64,000 nucleotides of DNA from Pseudomonas viridiflava (lineage in GTDB: Bacteria > Pseudomonadota > Gammaproteobacteria > Pseudomonadales > Pseudomonadaceae): assembly GCF_900585905.1 (NCBI RefSeq), contig NZ_UTVH01000010.1, forward strand, positions 1 through 64,000, given 5' to 3'. Below, piece after piece: positions 9,711 through 18,017 of the stretch; position 1 is the stretch's first letter, and each line of letters starts with the position of its first letter. The position numbers and the translations under genes were made by a program. The notes beneath the pieces were generated by a model. It saw nothing but the letters and a program-made list of their open reading frames with translations, had not been told where the DNA came from and ran no database searches.

Positions 9711-10853
9711 GTGAGCGAAACTGCCTTGCCCAAAGATGATTCCGAAGCCATTACATCGGCGCCGACTCCTGATCCAATGCGGCCCGAGCGCCCGGCCGGC
9801 CGCAGCAATGGCCTGGTAATCCTGGCCCTGCTGTTTGGTGTGGCGGGTGTCGGTGTCGCTGGCTGGGGCGTCTGGCAATTGCGCGAGGTTCAGGCCAGCC
9901 ACTTGCAACAGCGCACGCAGATGCAGGACATCGCGGCGCAGACGCTGACATTGCAGAGCAATGAGAAGCAGCTCGCCCAGCGCCTGGAGCAACTGCCTCC
10001 GGCCGATGAGCTGGAATCTCGTCGTCGCCTGATCGCCGAGCTGCAAGGCGATCAGCAGCGCCTGAGCCAGCGCGTCGAGACCGTGCTGGGCGCCAGCCGC
10101 AAGGATTGGCGACTGGCCGAGGCCGAGCATTTGCTGCGTCTGGCCAGTCTGCGTCTTTCTGCCCTGCAGGACATCAACAGTGCGCAGGCGCTGGTTCAAG
10201 GTGCCGACGAGATCCTCCGCGAGCAGGATGATCCGGGTGCTTTTGCTGCCCGCGACCAACTGGCCAAGAGTCTTGCCTCCCTGCGCAGCATCGACCAGCC
10301 CGACCGCACCGGCCTGTTTCTGCAGCTGGCGGCGTTGCGTGATCAGGTCGCGCAGCTCAACGAACTGGCCCCGGAATACCAGGACAAGGGCGAGTCCCTG
10401 CTGGGGCTGACTGCTGGCAGCAACCCCGACAGCCGCTGGGTGCAGTGGTGGGATCAGATTTCCCACTACATCCGCATTGACTTCAACGCCGACAGAAATG
10501 TACGCCCATTGCTCGCCGGGCAGAGCCTGACGCAGGTGCGTCTGGCCCTCAGCCTTGCGCTGGAGCAGGCGCAGTGGGCCGCCCTCAATGGCCAGCCGCA
10601 GGTGTACAAACAGGCGATAATCGATGCCAAATCGGTCCTGCAGGCCAACTTCAACCAGGACAACGGGCAGAGCAAGCTGCTCGCCGCCCGCCTCGATGCG
10701 CTGGCCGACCAGCCGGTGTCGGTGATGACCCCTGACCTGGCCCAAAGTCTCAGCGCAGTCCAGGCCTACCTTGAGCGCCGCCACAGCAGCGTCGAACCCG
10801 CCGCCTCTGCCAACAGCCAACCGGCTGAAGCCCGTCAGGTGACCAGCCCATGA
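9711..10853 (+). CDS. hemX: HemX-like membrane protein
   Basis: A 380-residue protein with a cytoplasmic N-terminus rich in Pro and Arg, one membrane helix at about residues 35-55 (LALLFGVAGVGVAGWGVW) and a long periplasmic coiled coil followed by a helical domain. This is the HemX family, often annotated as uroporphyrinogen-III C-methyltransferase. No methyltransferase domain is visible, so that label is not supported here. The start is GTG at 9711, with a GGATGG-type ribosome site just upstream. It overlaps hemY by four bases. Its function in the haem operon is unknown; an assembly or scaffold role with HemY is plausible inference. Confidence 0.9.
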   Translation: MSETALPKDDSEAITSAPTPDPMRPERPAGRSNGLVILALLFGVAGVGVAGWGVWQLREVQASHLQQRTQMQDIAAQTLTLQSNEKQLAQRLEQLPPADELESRRRLIAELQGDQQRLSQRVETVLGASRKDWRLAEAEHLLRLASLRLSALQDINSAQALVQGADEILREQDDPGAFAARDQLAKSLASLRSIDQPDRTGLFLQLAALRDQVAQLNELAPEYQDKGESLLGLTAGSNPDSRWVQWWDQISHYIRIDFNADRNVRPLLAGQSLTQVRLALSLALEQAQWAALNGQPQVYKQAIIDAKSVLQANFNQDNGQSKLLAARLDALADQPVSVMTPDLAQSLSAVQAYLERRHSSVEPAASANSQPAEARQVTSP

Positions 10854-12121
10854 GACGCGCCTACATTCTGCTGTTCATTGCCATCGTTGTCGCGGCGCTG
10901 ATTGGCGTCGCGATTGCCGAGCATTCTGGTTATGTGTTGATCGCTTATCAGAACTTCCGCTACGAATCGAGTCTGTGGGCGACCCTGGGGTTGCTGGTCG
11001 CTTTCTGGCTGGCGTGCGTCTTGATTCGCTTCTTGATCCGGCTGGTGCTGACCTCGGGCGGCGTGGTCAATCCATGGTCGCGGCGCAATCGCAGTCGCCG
11101 GGTGCAGACAGCCATCGAGCAGGGCCAGATCGATCTGGTGGAAGGCCGCTGGGCCAGCGCGCAGCGTCACCTGCAGCGCGCTGCAGAAGCCGAGCCGCAG
11201 CCTTTGCTGTACTACCTCGGCGCAGCGCGGGCAGCTAACGAACAGGGCCGTTACGACGAAAGCGACACGCTGCTGGAACAGGCACTGGCGCGTCAGCCCC
11301 AGGCCGAACTGGCGATTGCCCTCAGCCACGCGCAGCTGCAACAGGATCGTGGCGACACCGACGGCGCGCTGGTCACCCTGCAAGCCATGAACGAGCGTCA
11401 TCGGCACAACGCGCAGATTCTGCGTCAGTTGCAACGCCTGCATCAGCAGCGCGGCGAGTGGTCGGCGTTGATCAAGATGATGCCGGAGCTGCGCAAGGAC
11501 AAAGTGCTGCCACCGCAGGAACTGGCTGAACTGGAGCGCCGCGCCTGGGGCGAAAACCTCTCGCTCGCGGCGTACCACGAGCAGGAAGGCGAGCTGGACA
11601 GCGGCGGTCTGCCTGCTCTGGACAGCGCCTGGCATAGCTTGAGTTCGGCGCAGCGTCAGGAGCCGCAACTGGTGCTGGCGTATGCCGAGCAGCTGCGTCG
11701 TCTAGGCGCTGATGCCCAGGCTGAGGAAGCGCTGCGTGCAGCTTTGAAACGCGAATACAGCAGCCATCTGGCGCGCCTGTACGGGCTGGTGCGCGGCGCC
11801 GACTCTGCCCGCCAGCTGCAGGCTGCCGAGGGTTGGCTCAAAAGCCATCCCGAGGACCCAAGCCTGCTACTGACCCTGGGCCGCCTGTGCTTGCAGAACA
11901 GCTTGTGGGGCAAAGCGCGTGATTACCTGGAAAGCAGCCTGCGCATGCAGCGCAACCCGGAAACCTGCGCCGAACTGGCGCGCCTGCTGGCTCAGCTCGG
12001 TGAAGTGGACCGCAGCAACCAGCTGTTTCAGGAAGGGCTCGGCATGATGGACGAACGCCTGCTGGCGCGGCCCGCCGCGGGACCGGCTTCAGCCGGGAAA
12101 GCGGTGTTCCGACCATCATAA
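10850..12121 (+). CDS. hemY: HemY-like TPR membrane protein with a REP-derived C-terminus
   Basis: A 423-residue inner-membrane protein with two N-terminal membrane helices (about 4-22 and 42-62) and tetratricopeptide-like helical repeats in the remainder (YYLGAARAANEQGRYDESD, LLLTLGRLCLQNSLWGKARDY region). It belongs to the HemY_N/TPR family of haem operons and is not the protoporphyrinogen oxidase also called HemY. Its start overlaps the hemX stop. The last 14 residues (about 410-423, GPASAGKAVFRPS) are encoded by a REP palindrome at 12077-12106, so the native C-terminus seems to have been extended or replaced by the repeat. Confidence 0.9.
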   Translation: MRRAYILLFIAIVVAALIGVAIAEHSGYVLIAYQNFRYESSLWATLGLLVAFWLACVLIRFLIRLVLTSGGVVNPWSRRNRSRRVQTAIEQGQIDLVEGRWASAQRHLQRAAEAEPQPLLYYLGAARAANEQGRYDESDTLLEQALARQPQAELAIALSHAQLQQDRGDTDGALVTLQAMNERHRHNAQILRQLQRLHQQRGEWSALIKMMPELRKDKVLPPQELAELERRAWGENLSLAAYHEQEGELDSGGLPALDSAWHSLSSAQRQEPQLVLAYAEQLRRLGADAQAEEALRAALKREYSSHLARLYGLVRGADSARQLQAAEGWLKSHPEDPSLLLTLGRLCLQNSLWGKARDYLESSLRMQRNPETCAELARLLAQLGEVDRSNQLFQEGLGMMDERLLARPAAGPASAGKAVFRPS

Positions 12122-12330
12122 ATGCGGCGTACGTGCGTGCCTCTTCGGTAGATGCAGCTCCGGGCGGATGTCGTGGGACCGGCTTCAGCCGGGAAGGCGG
12201 TGTTTCGATCCACGTCAATGCGGCGTACATGAACGCCTCTTCCCGGCTAAAGCCAGTCCCACGTCGGTAGATGCAGCTCCGGCGGAATGTCGTGGGACCG
12301 GCTTCAGCCGGGAAGGCGGTGTTCCGGCAT
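12077..12330. repeat. Cluster of four REP elements downstream of hemY
   Basis: REP palindromes lie at about 12077-12106, 12174-12203, 12238-12262 (inverted) and 12291-12320. The blocks between them are also duplicated: AATGCGGCGTAC at 12121 and 12218, and GGTAGATGCAGCTCC at 12147 and 12266. The cluster thus looks like a roughly 100-120 base unit copied in tandem. The first REP forms the end of the hemY coding sequence. Downstream, 12331-12563 is the leader of the dsbB-like gene. Confidence 0.85.
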
Positions 12331-12411
12331 GGCTGTATTTGCGGAATAACCAGACCCGCAAAACGTCAGGATTTATATCTGCTGTAAGAAGAATCCGTGG
12401 CCATGTGGTTT

Positions 12412-12427
12412 GTAGGTAAATTCCTAC
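12412..12427. promoter_or_regulatory. Palindrome GTAGG-N6-CCTAC upstream of the dsbB-like gene
   Basis: GTAGGTAAATTCCTAC is a palindrome with perfect 5-base arms and an AT-rich centre, 137 bases before the dsbB-like ATG. It sits in the most A+T-rich part of this 440-base gap and looks like a dimeric regulator site. No regulator can be assigned from sequence alone. Confidence 0.4.
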
Positions 12428-12563
12428 GCTTAATGCTCTCGGGGCCTGCATGTTGCGTCCATAAAACGTAGGCCGCGCGTCTCTATATCCGCGCCGCATT
12501 GTCTTGAAAGGATTTTGCGCTTTCTCTACCGTAACCGCCTTCGTCTCTTGTTACGGATTCGCC

Positions 12564-13088
12564 ATGTATCTGGCTCGTACGCGCTCCCTGTTTTTTCTGG
12601 TGTTCATTGCCTGCGCAATGGTCATCGGCACGGTGGTTTATCTGCAGCGCGTGTTCGGTCTGACACCCTGCGTGTTGTGCCTGTGGCAGCGAGCGGCATT
12701 TGCTGTCAGCGGGTTGCTTGCAGTTGTGGCTGCATTGCACTCGCCTGGCAGCCTCGGTTGCCGCATTTATGCCGCGCTGATTCTGCTTGTCACGCTGCTC
12801 GGCGCTGTCGTTGCGGGCGGGCAGGTCTGGCTGCAGACGGCAACGCCTGACGAAGCGATTGCGCTCCTGGCATTCGCCGAGCACGTGCTTGCCGCCCTGG
12901 CGCGTCTTGATCTGGTGGACGGGCTGCACCAACACACCGTCATGTGTGCAGAAATCTTCTGGACGCTGTTCGGGATCAGTCTGCCGGAGTGGAGCCTGCT
13001 GGCATTTGTGGCGCTGGCATTGGGCATGCTCTGGCCGCTGTTGAAATCAGCCGGGGCGTCCGAGCCCGCTTCAGTGACCTTGGATTAA
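12564..13088 (+). CDS. DsbB-family membrane protein lacking one catalytic cysteine
   Basis: DsbB proteins reoxidise DsbA by passing electrons to quinone in the inner membrane. The 174-residue product has four membrane helices, the first redox pair CVLC (C36, C39) after the first helix, the conserved QR after it, and the family end block CAEIFWTLFGISLPEWSLL. Normally the second periplasmic loop carries two cysteines. Here only C128 (MCAEIFW) is present; the partner expected near residue 98 is replaced by PDEAIALLAF. The ATG at 12564 is favoured because it precedes the first helix directly. The locus matches P. aeruginosa PA5256 (dsbH). It may be a specialised or impaired DsbB. Confidence 0.85.
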   Translation: MYLARTRSLFFLVFIACAMVIGTVVYLQRVFGLTPCVLCLWQRAAFAVSGLLAVVAALHSPGSLGCRIYAALILLVTLLGAVVAGGQVWLQTATPDEAIALLAFAEHVLAALARLDLVDGLHQHTVMCAEIFWTLFGISLPEWSLLAFVALALGMLWPLLKSAGASEPASVTLD

Positions 13089-13259
13089 ACACTTGTATGA
13101 ACTTTATCGTCTGCGTAACTTGATGGGCTTGCCGCACGGGCATAATCTGGCCCGCAGCGTTATCGCAAATGCATCACCTGATGCCACGCAGTTGTTCGAT
13201 TCACCGACCAGGCCATTGCCCACTGCGGTGCGCACTGCGGCCCAAGGGAAGAAATCACC

Positions 13260-13733
13260 ATGTTGGAAAGTTGCAAGAATGCTCAGGAACGCTGGGGCGG
13301 GGTCAATAAACTGATCGACAGCTGGCTTCAGGACCGGCTTGAACTGATCCGTATCTACGATGCGCTGGGTGATACCCCCGAGGCGCTGGCTGCGGATCGC
13401 GCAGGTTTGCAGAGATTCTGCGAAGTGCTGGTCGATTATGTGTCAGCCGGGCATTTCGAAATCTACGAGCAACTGAACGATGAAGCCAAGGCGTTCGAAG
13501 ACGAGCGCGGCCTTGAGTGGGCAGACACCATCTACCCGCGCCTGAATGACATCACCAACACTGCGCTGGCCTTCAACGACCGTTGTGACAAGGGTGACTG
13601 GTCTGACTGCAAGGCCGTGACCGCAGACTTCAACCAGCTGGGCGGCCTGATGCATGAGCGCTTCGAGCTGGAAGACTGCCTGATCGAAGTGCTGCACAAG
13701 GCCCATGAGCACAAAGCCGAAACCGAGGCCTGA
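13260..13733 (+). CDS. algQ: Anti-sigma70 factor Rsd / AlgQ
   Basis: A 157-residue helical protein that binds the major sigma factor and, in Pseudomonas, affects alginate and siderophore gene expression. It covers the Rsd/AlgQ family end to end, starting [20 protein letters not shown] and including [32 protein letters not shown] and [17 protein letters not shown]. The ATG at 13260 follows a GGGAAG ribosome site. A strong terminator follows at 13755-13784. Position beside algP and algR is as in P. aeruginosa. Confidence 0.95.
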   Translation: MLESCKNAQERWGGVNKLIDSWLQDRLELIRIYDALGDTPEALAADRAGLQRFCEVLVDYVSAGHFEIYEQLNDEAKAFEDERGLEWADTIYPRLNDITNTALAFNDRCDKGDWSDCKAVTADFNQLGGLMHERFELEDCLIEVLHKAHEHKAETEA

Positions 13734-13754
13734 GCCGGGCGCTGCGCAACAATG

Positions 13755-13784
13755 AAAAAGGGATGCCCGAGGGCATCCCTTTTC
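13755..13784. terminator. Rho-independent terminator after algQ
   Basis: GGGATGCCC and GGGCATCCC form a 9-base stem with a 3-base loop, flanked by AAAAA on the left and TTTT on the right. It suits termination of algQ on the plus strand and, because of the A run, could also end the FKBP gene transcript from the other strand. Confidence 0.85.
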
Positions 13785-13812
13785 TGTTCAAACGCTGCTG
13801 TAACCGCTGATG

Positions 13813-14490
13813 CTACTGGCCGACGGCGACCAGTTCGATCTCGAAAACCAGAGGCGTGAAAGGGTCGATCAGATCACCGGCGCCTTCTGCCCCATAGGCC
13901 TGCGCTGAGGGGATCACCAGACGCCATTTCGCGCCAACCGGCATGTTCTGCAGTGCGGTGGTCCAGCCACTGATCACGCTGTCGAGGCGAAACCACTGGG
14001 GCTGCGTGCTCTGGTCGAAAACAGTGCCGTCCGGCAACCGGCCGACGTAACGAACCTGAATGCGACCGTCCGGCGAAGGCTTGGCGCCGTGCCCGGCCAC
14101 CAGCTCGGTCATCAGGATGCCGTCCGCCAGCTCGGTGACCCCAGGCTTGGCTTTTTCGCTGGCCATGAACGCGTGTTCGCTTTCCAGCGCCGCTTCGCTC
14201 TGCGGCTCCACAGCGCCCGAGGCTTCGGTTTGCGCCACCTGCGCGTCGTGTTCGCTGAGAATCTGCTCGATGCGCTCTTTTTTCAGTGCCAGCGGCTGAC
14301 CCTTGTAGGCTTGCTGCAGGCCTTCGATCAGCGCGGGCAGGTCCAGGTCCGGCACTTCCTGATGCAGACGCTCGCCCAGACTTGCGCCCAGGCTGTAGGC
14401 CAGATCATGTGATTGGCTGGAAGGTTCGGCCTGCACGGCCTGAGCCAGCGGCAGCAAGAGGAACAACGACGGTAACAGGTAGCGCGACAT
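13813..14490 (-). CDS. Exported FKBP-type peptidyl-prolyl isomerase
   Basis: A 225-residue periplasmic or membrane-associated prolyl isomerase of the FkpA/Mip type. It has a signal peptide (MSRYLLPSLFLLLPLAQAVQA), an N-terminal helical dimerisation domain (about 25-120) and a C-terminal FKBP domain from about 125 (VRYVGRLPDGTVFDQS, GWTTALQNMPVGAKWRLVIP, YGAEGAGDLIDPFTPLVFEI). The ATG at 14490 places the signal peptide at the start; the longer frame from 14577 adds non-signal residues. It is the homologue of P. aeruginosa PA5254 and lies between algQ and algP. Confidence 0.93.
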   Translation of the reverse strand: MSRYLLPSLFLLLPLAQAVQAEPSSQSHDLAYSLGASLGERLHQEVPDLDLPALIEGLQQAYKGQPLALKKERIEQILSEHDAQVAQTEASGAVEPQSEAALESEHAFMASEKAKPGVTELADGILMTELVAGHGAKPSPDGRIQVRYVGRLPDGTVFDQSTQPQWFRLDSVISGWTTALQNMPVGAKWRLVIPSAQAYGAEGAGDLIDPFTPLVFEIELVAVGQ

Positions 14491-14683
14491 GTATGCTCTC
14501 CGGCCTGGGAAGTCAGCGATTATGCCAGTGCAGCGGCCAACAGGTGACGGCTGTTTGCAGATGTTTTTTCCGGACATTTTCCGGCTATTGCAACAGCCAG
14601 CTGCCCGGGCTGTCTCAGACCCTAGCGGCGCTGCGGGCAGAGGTCTAGTATGAGCCGCAATTCAGTCAGCCAGGAGGTAAATC

Positions 14684-15586
14684 ATGTCGGCCAACAAGAA
14701 GCCAGTAAGTACGCCGTTGCATTTGCTACAACAGCTGTCGGGCAGCTTGCTCGAACACCTCGAAGATGCCTGCTCGCAAGCGCTGGCTGATGCCGAAAAA
14801 CTCCTCGCCAAACTGGAAAAGCAGCGTGGCAAGGCGCAGGAAAAACTGCACAAGTCGCGTACCCGTCTGCAGGACGCAGCGGCCGCTGGCAAAGCCAAGG
14901 CGCAGTCCAGGTCCAGGGACGCTATTGCCGAACTGGAAGAGCTGCTCGACGCGCTCAAGGAACGCCAGAGCGAAACCCGCGGCTATATTCTGCAGCTCAA
15001 GCGCGATGCCCAGGAAAGCCTGAAGCTGGCCCAGGGCATCGGCCAGGTCAGAGAAGCGGTGACCAAGGCGCTGAGCAGCCGTGATGGCAAACCTGCGTCG
15101 ACCAAGCCTGCAGTCGCTGCCAGACCGGTCGCGCCAGCAGCCACGGCTGTAGCAAAATCGCCTGCCAAGGCAGCGCCCGGCAAACCGGCACCGAAAGCCG
15201 TTGCCAAGCCTGCGCCTGCCAAGGCTGCCGTCAAACCAGCTGTCACCAAAGCCCCTGCGGCCGCCGCAAAACCATTGGCCAGCGTAGCCAAGCCCGCTGC
15301 CGCCAAAGCTGCGCCAGCGACCAGGCCCGCCCCTGCCAGACCCGCAGCGGCCAAGCCAGTCGCCAAAGCGCCTGTAAAGCCAGCCGCCGCAGCCGTCAAG
15401 CCAGCCGCCAAAGCGCCAGCCAAAGCCGTTGCCAAGCCCGTCGCCGCCAAACCTGCGGTGAAGCCGGTCGCCAAGCCAGCGGCAAAACCCGCAGCCAAAG
15501 CGACCGCCGCCAAGCCCGCTACGCCTAAAGCACCAGGCGCTGCTCCCACCGCAGCAGACAGCACCCCACCGACCAGCGCTTCCTAA
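14684..15586 (+). CDS. algP: Histone H1-like regulator AlgP
   Basis: A 300-residue DNA-binding protein linked to alginate control (also called AlgR3). The first 125 residues are a charged helical region (about residues 20-125, likely coiled coil). From about 130 to the end the protein is almost only Lys, Ala and Pro in degenerate KPAA-type repeats, as in eukaryotic histone H1 tails. The ATG at 14684 has a strong ribosome site (AGGAGG at 14671). The repeat DNA is GC-rich and prone to length change. The stop codon overlaps that of the convergent gene at 15583. Confidence 0.94.
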   Translation: MSANKKPVSTPLHLLQQLSGSLLEHLEDACSQALADAEKLLAKLEKQRGKAQEKLHKSRTRLQDAAAAGKAKAQSRSRDAIAELEELLDALKERQSETRGYILQLKRDAQESLKLAQGIGQVREAVTKALSSRDGKPASTKPAVAARPVAPAATAVAKSPAKAAPGKPAPKAVAKPAPAKAAVKPAVTKAPAAAAKPLASVAKPAAAKAAPATRPAPARPAAAKPVAKAPVKPAAAAVKPAAKAPAKAVAKPVAAKPAVKPVAKPAAKPAAKATAAKPATPKAPGAAPTAADSTPPTSAS

Positions 15587-16047
15587 GGCTGACCCATCGC
15601 GGCGCGCAGCACCTGCAGCGCGTCGTGATGTTGCGGCGTACCTTCGCCCAGCAAGCTTGCCAGCCAGTCCCCTTCCTTCGCGCCAGCACGCTGCGGCCAG
15701 TGCGCTGCCAGCGCTTCAAGCCTGTTCAACAATTCGCGCTCTGCCTCCAGTTCCATCGCCTTTACCTGCTGGCGCAAGGCGCCGAGCTGTACGTCGTGCT
15801 GTGCGCTGTCGCGCCATTGGGTGCGCAATTGCCTGAGCGGCTGTATGACGGTGTCGTGCCAGGGGGTGGCCAACTGAGTTAGTTGCAGCACGCGTTCGGC
15901 ATTGCAGCTGACCTTGTGCTGCGCAAGCCAGACGCCGCACAGCAGCAGGCAGACATTGTTGCCGCTGGCCTGCAAGTCGAGGCAGGCCTGTTCCACGCCG
16001 GGTCGGGCATAGAAATCGAGGGTGAAACTCCAGAGATCCGAAGGCAT
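15583..16047 (-). CDS. Conserved hypothetical protein, TIGR02444 family
   Basis: A 154-residue soluble protein starting MPSDLWSFTLDFYARPGVEQACLDL; this opening block and the following CLLLCGVWLA are hallmarks of the TIGR02444 family of uncharacterised proteobacterial proteins. The C-terminal half is helical. It is divergent from the ABC-F gene (46 bases between starts) and convergent with algP, sharing the overlapping stop region. The conserved pairing with the yheS-type gene suggests a shared promoter region. Its function is unknown. Confidence 0.85.
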   Translation of the reverse strand: MPSDLWSFTLDFYARPGVEQACLDLQASGNNVCLLLCGVWLAQHKVSCNAERVLQLTQLATPWHDTVIQPLRQLRTQWRDSAQHDVQLGALRQQVKAMELEAERELLNRLEALAAHWPQRAGAKEGDWLASLLGEGTPQHHDALQVLRAAMGQP

Positions 16048-16093
16048 AGTGCGCTACCTGTTCGAGACGAAGCTGGTAGACTCCGCCGCCATT

Positions 16094-18004
16094 ATGATTC
16101 GACTTCAAAGCCTTACCTTACAGCGTGGCCCGCAACGTCTGCTAGAAGACGCCGAGCTGACCCTGCACGCCGGTCAGAAAGCCGGCCTGATCGGTGCCAA
16201 TGGCGCCGGTAAATCCAGCCTGTTCGCCTTGCTGCGGGGTGAACTGACCCCCGACGCCGGTGACTGTCTGCTGCCTGCCGACTGGCGCATTGCTCACATG
16301 CGCCAGGAGATCGAGACGCTCGATCGCATGGCGGTGGACTACGTGCTCGACGGCGATCTGCGTCTGCGCGAGGTGCAACGCCTGCTGGCGACAGCCGAAG
16401 CGTCCCAGGACGGCGCCGCCCAGGCGCGCATGCATTCGGAGCTCGACAGCGCCGACGGCTACACCGCCGATGCCAGGGCGCGCAAGTTGCTCGCCGGGCT
16501 GGGCTTCACCAACGAGCAAATGGAAAAGCCGGTCGGCGATTTCTCCGGCGGCTGGCGGATGCGCCTGAACCTCGCTCAGGCACTGATGTGCCCATCTGAT
16601 CTGTTGCTGCTCGACGAGCCCACCAATCACCTGGATCTGGACGCCATTCTGTGGCTCGAGGACTGGCTGAAAAGCTACCCCGGGACACTGCTGCTGATTT
16701 CCCACGACCGCGATTTTCTCGATGCCGTTGTCGATCACGTCGCGCACGTCGATCAGCGCAAGATCACCCTCTATCGCGGCGGCTACAGCGCCTTCGAGCG
16801 CGCCCGTGCCGAGCGCATGGCGCAGCAGCAACAGGCGTACGAGAAGCAGCAGGCGCAGCGCGCGCACATGGAAAAATTCATCACCCGCTTCAAGGCCCAG
16901 GCCACCAAGGCCAAGCAGGCACAAAGCCGGATCAAGGCGCTGGAGCGGATGGAAGAGCTGTCGGCGGCCCATGTCGATTCGCCGTTCGACTTCACCTTTC
17001 GTGAGTCCAGCAAGATTTCCAGCCCATTGCTCGACCTGTCCGATGCCCGTCTGGGCTATGGCGAGCGCGCCGTGCTGGAGAAGGTCAAGCTGCAACTGAC
17101 CCCAGGCGCACGCATCGGTCTGCTGGGGCCAAATGGCGCAGGCAAGTCGACGCTGATCAAGAACCTGGCCGGCGAGCTCGAACCCCTGAGCGGGCGCATG
17201 GTGCGCGGCGAGAACACCGTCGTCGGTTACTTCGCCCAACATCAGCTGGACTCGCTGGATTCAAAAGCCAGCCCGCTGCTGCACCTGCAACGCATTGCCC
17301 CCACCGAGCGCGAGCAGACGCTGCGCGATTTTCTCGGCGGTTTTGACTTCCGCGGCGCGCGGCTGGACGAGCCGGTACTCAATTTCTCCGGTGGCGAAAA
17401 GGCACGTCTGGCGCTGGCGTTGATCGCCTGGGACCGGCCGAATCTGTTGCTGCTCGATGAGCCGACCAACCACCTGGACCTGGAAATGCGCCTGGCGCTG
17501 ACCATGGCGCTGCAGGAGTTCAGCGGCGCGGTACTGGTGGTCTCCCACGATCGTCATTTGCTGAAAAGTACAACGGATGACTTTCTGCTGGTGGCCGACG
17601 GTCGCGTGCAAGAGTTCGATGGCGACCTGGAAGACTACGCGCGCTGGCTGGCCGATTATCGGCTGCGCAACGCACCGGCCAGCAGCACGCCACTGAACCT
17701 GGACAAGACCGACAAGAAGGCCCAGCGTCAGCAGGCGGCGGCGTTGCGTCAGCAGTTGGCGCCGCACAAGAAGCTCGCCGACAAGCTTGAGCGCGACCTG
17801 GGCGTGCTCAACGAGCGCCTGGCCAGGGTTGAAGCTGAACTGGCCGACAGCGCCAATTACGAGGCAGCCAACAAAGACAAACTGCGTGATCTGCTGGCCG
17901 AGCAGGCACGCCTGAAAGTCAGCGAAGGCGAGCTGGAAGAAGCCTGGATGGAAGCGCTGGAACTGCTTGAATCGATGCAGGCGGAGCTGGAAGCATTGTC
18001 GTGA
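16094..18004 (+). CDS. yheS: ABC-F family ATPase, YheS/Uup-like
   Basis: A 636-residue soluble protein with two ABC ATPase domains and no membrane part, as in the ABC-F family that acts on ribosomes. Walker A motifs are GANGAGKSS (about residue 34) and GPNGAGKST (about 342). The signature motifs are FSGGWRMRLNLAQAL and FSGGEKARLALAL, each followed by LLLLDEPTNHLDL. The linker between the domains is Arg/Lys/Gln-rich, and the C-terminus is a coiled coil. Length and order match E. coli YheS. The ATG at 16094 gives the typical MIRLQSLTLQRG start. The small MscS gene follows after 13 bases. Confidence 0.93.
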   Translation: MIRLQSLTLQRGPQRLLEDAELTLHAGQKAGLIGANGAGKSSLFALLRGELTPDAGDCLLPADWRIAHMRQEIETLDRMAVDYVLDGDLRLREVQRLLATAEASQDGAAQARMHSELDSADGYTADARARKLLAGLGFTNEQMEKPVGDFSGGWRMRLNLAQALMCPSDLLLLDEPTNHLDLDAILWLEDWLKSYPGTLLLISHDRDFLDAVVDHVAHVDQRKITLYRGGYSAFERARAERMAQQQQAYEKQQAQRAHMEKFITRFKAQATKAKQAQSRIKALERMEELSAAHVDSPFDFTFRESSKISSPLLDLSDARLGYGERAVLEKVKLQLTPGARIGLLGPNGAGKSTLIKNLAGELEPLSGRMVRGENTVVGYFAQHQLDSLDSKASPLLHLQRIAPTEREQTLRDFLGGFDFRGARLDEPVLNFSGGEKARLALALIAWDRPNLLLLDEPTNHLDLEMRLALTMALQEFSGAVLVVSHDRHLLKSTTDDFLLVADGRVQEFDGDLEDYARWLADYRLRNAPASSTPLNLDKTDKKAQRQQAAALRQQLAPHKKLADKLERDLGVLNERLARVEAELADSANYEAANKDKLRDLLAEQARLKVSEGELEEAWMEALELLESMQAELEALS

Positions 18005-18017
18005 TAACGAGGGACTG

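Noticed and set aside
9711-10853. Uroporphyrinogen-III methyltransferase activity for HemX
   Set aside because: The protein lacks the methyltransferase domain; the name is inherited from fused proteins in other bacteria.
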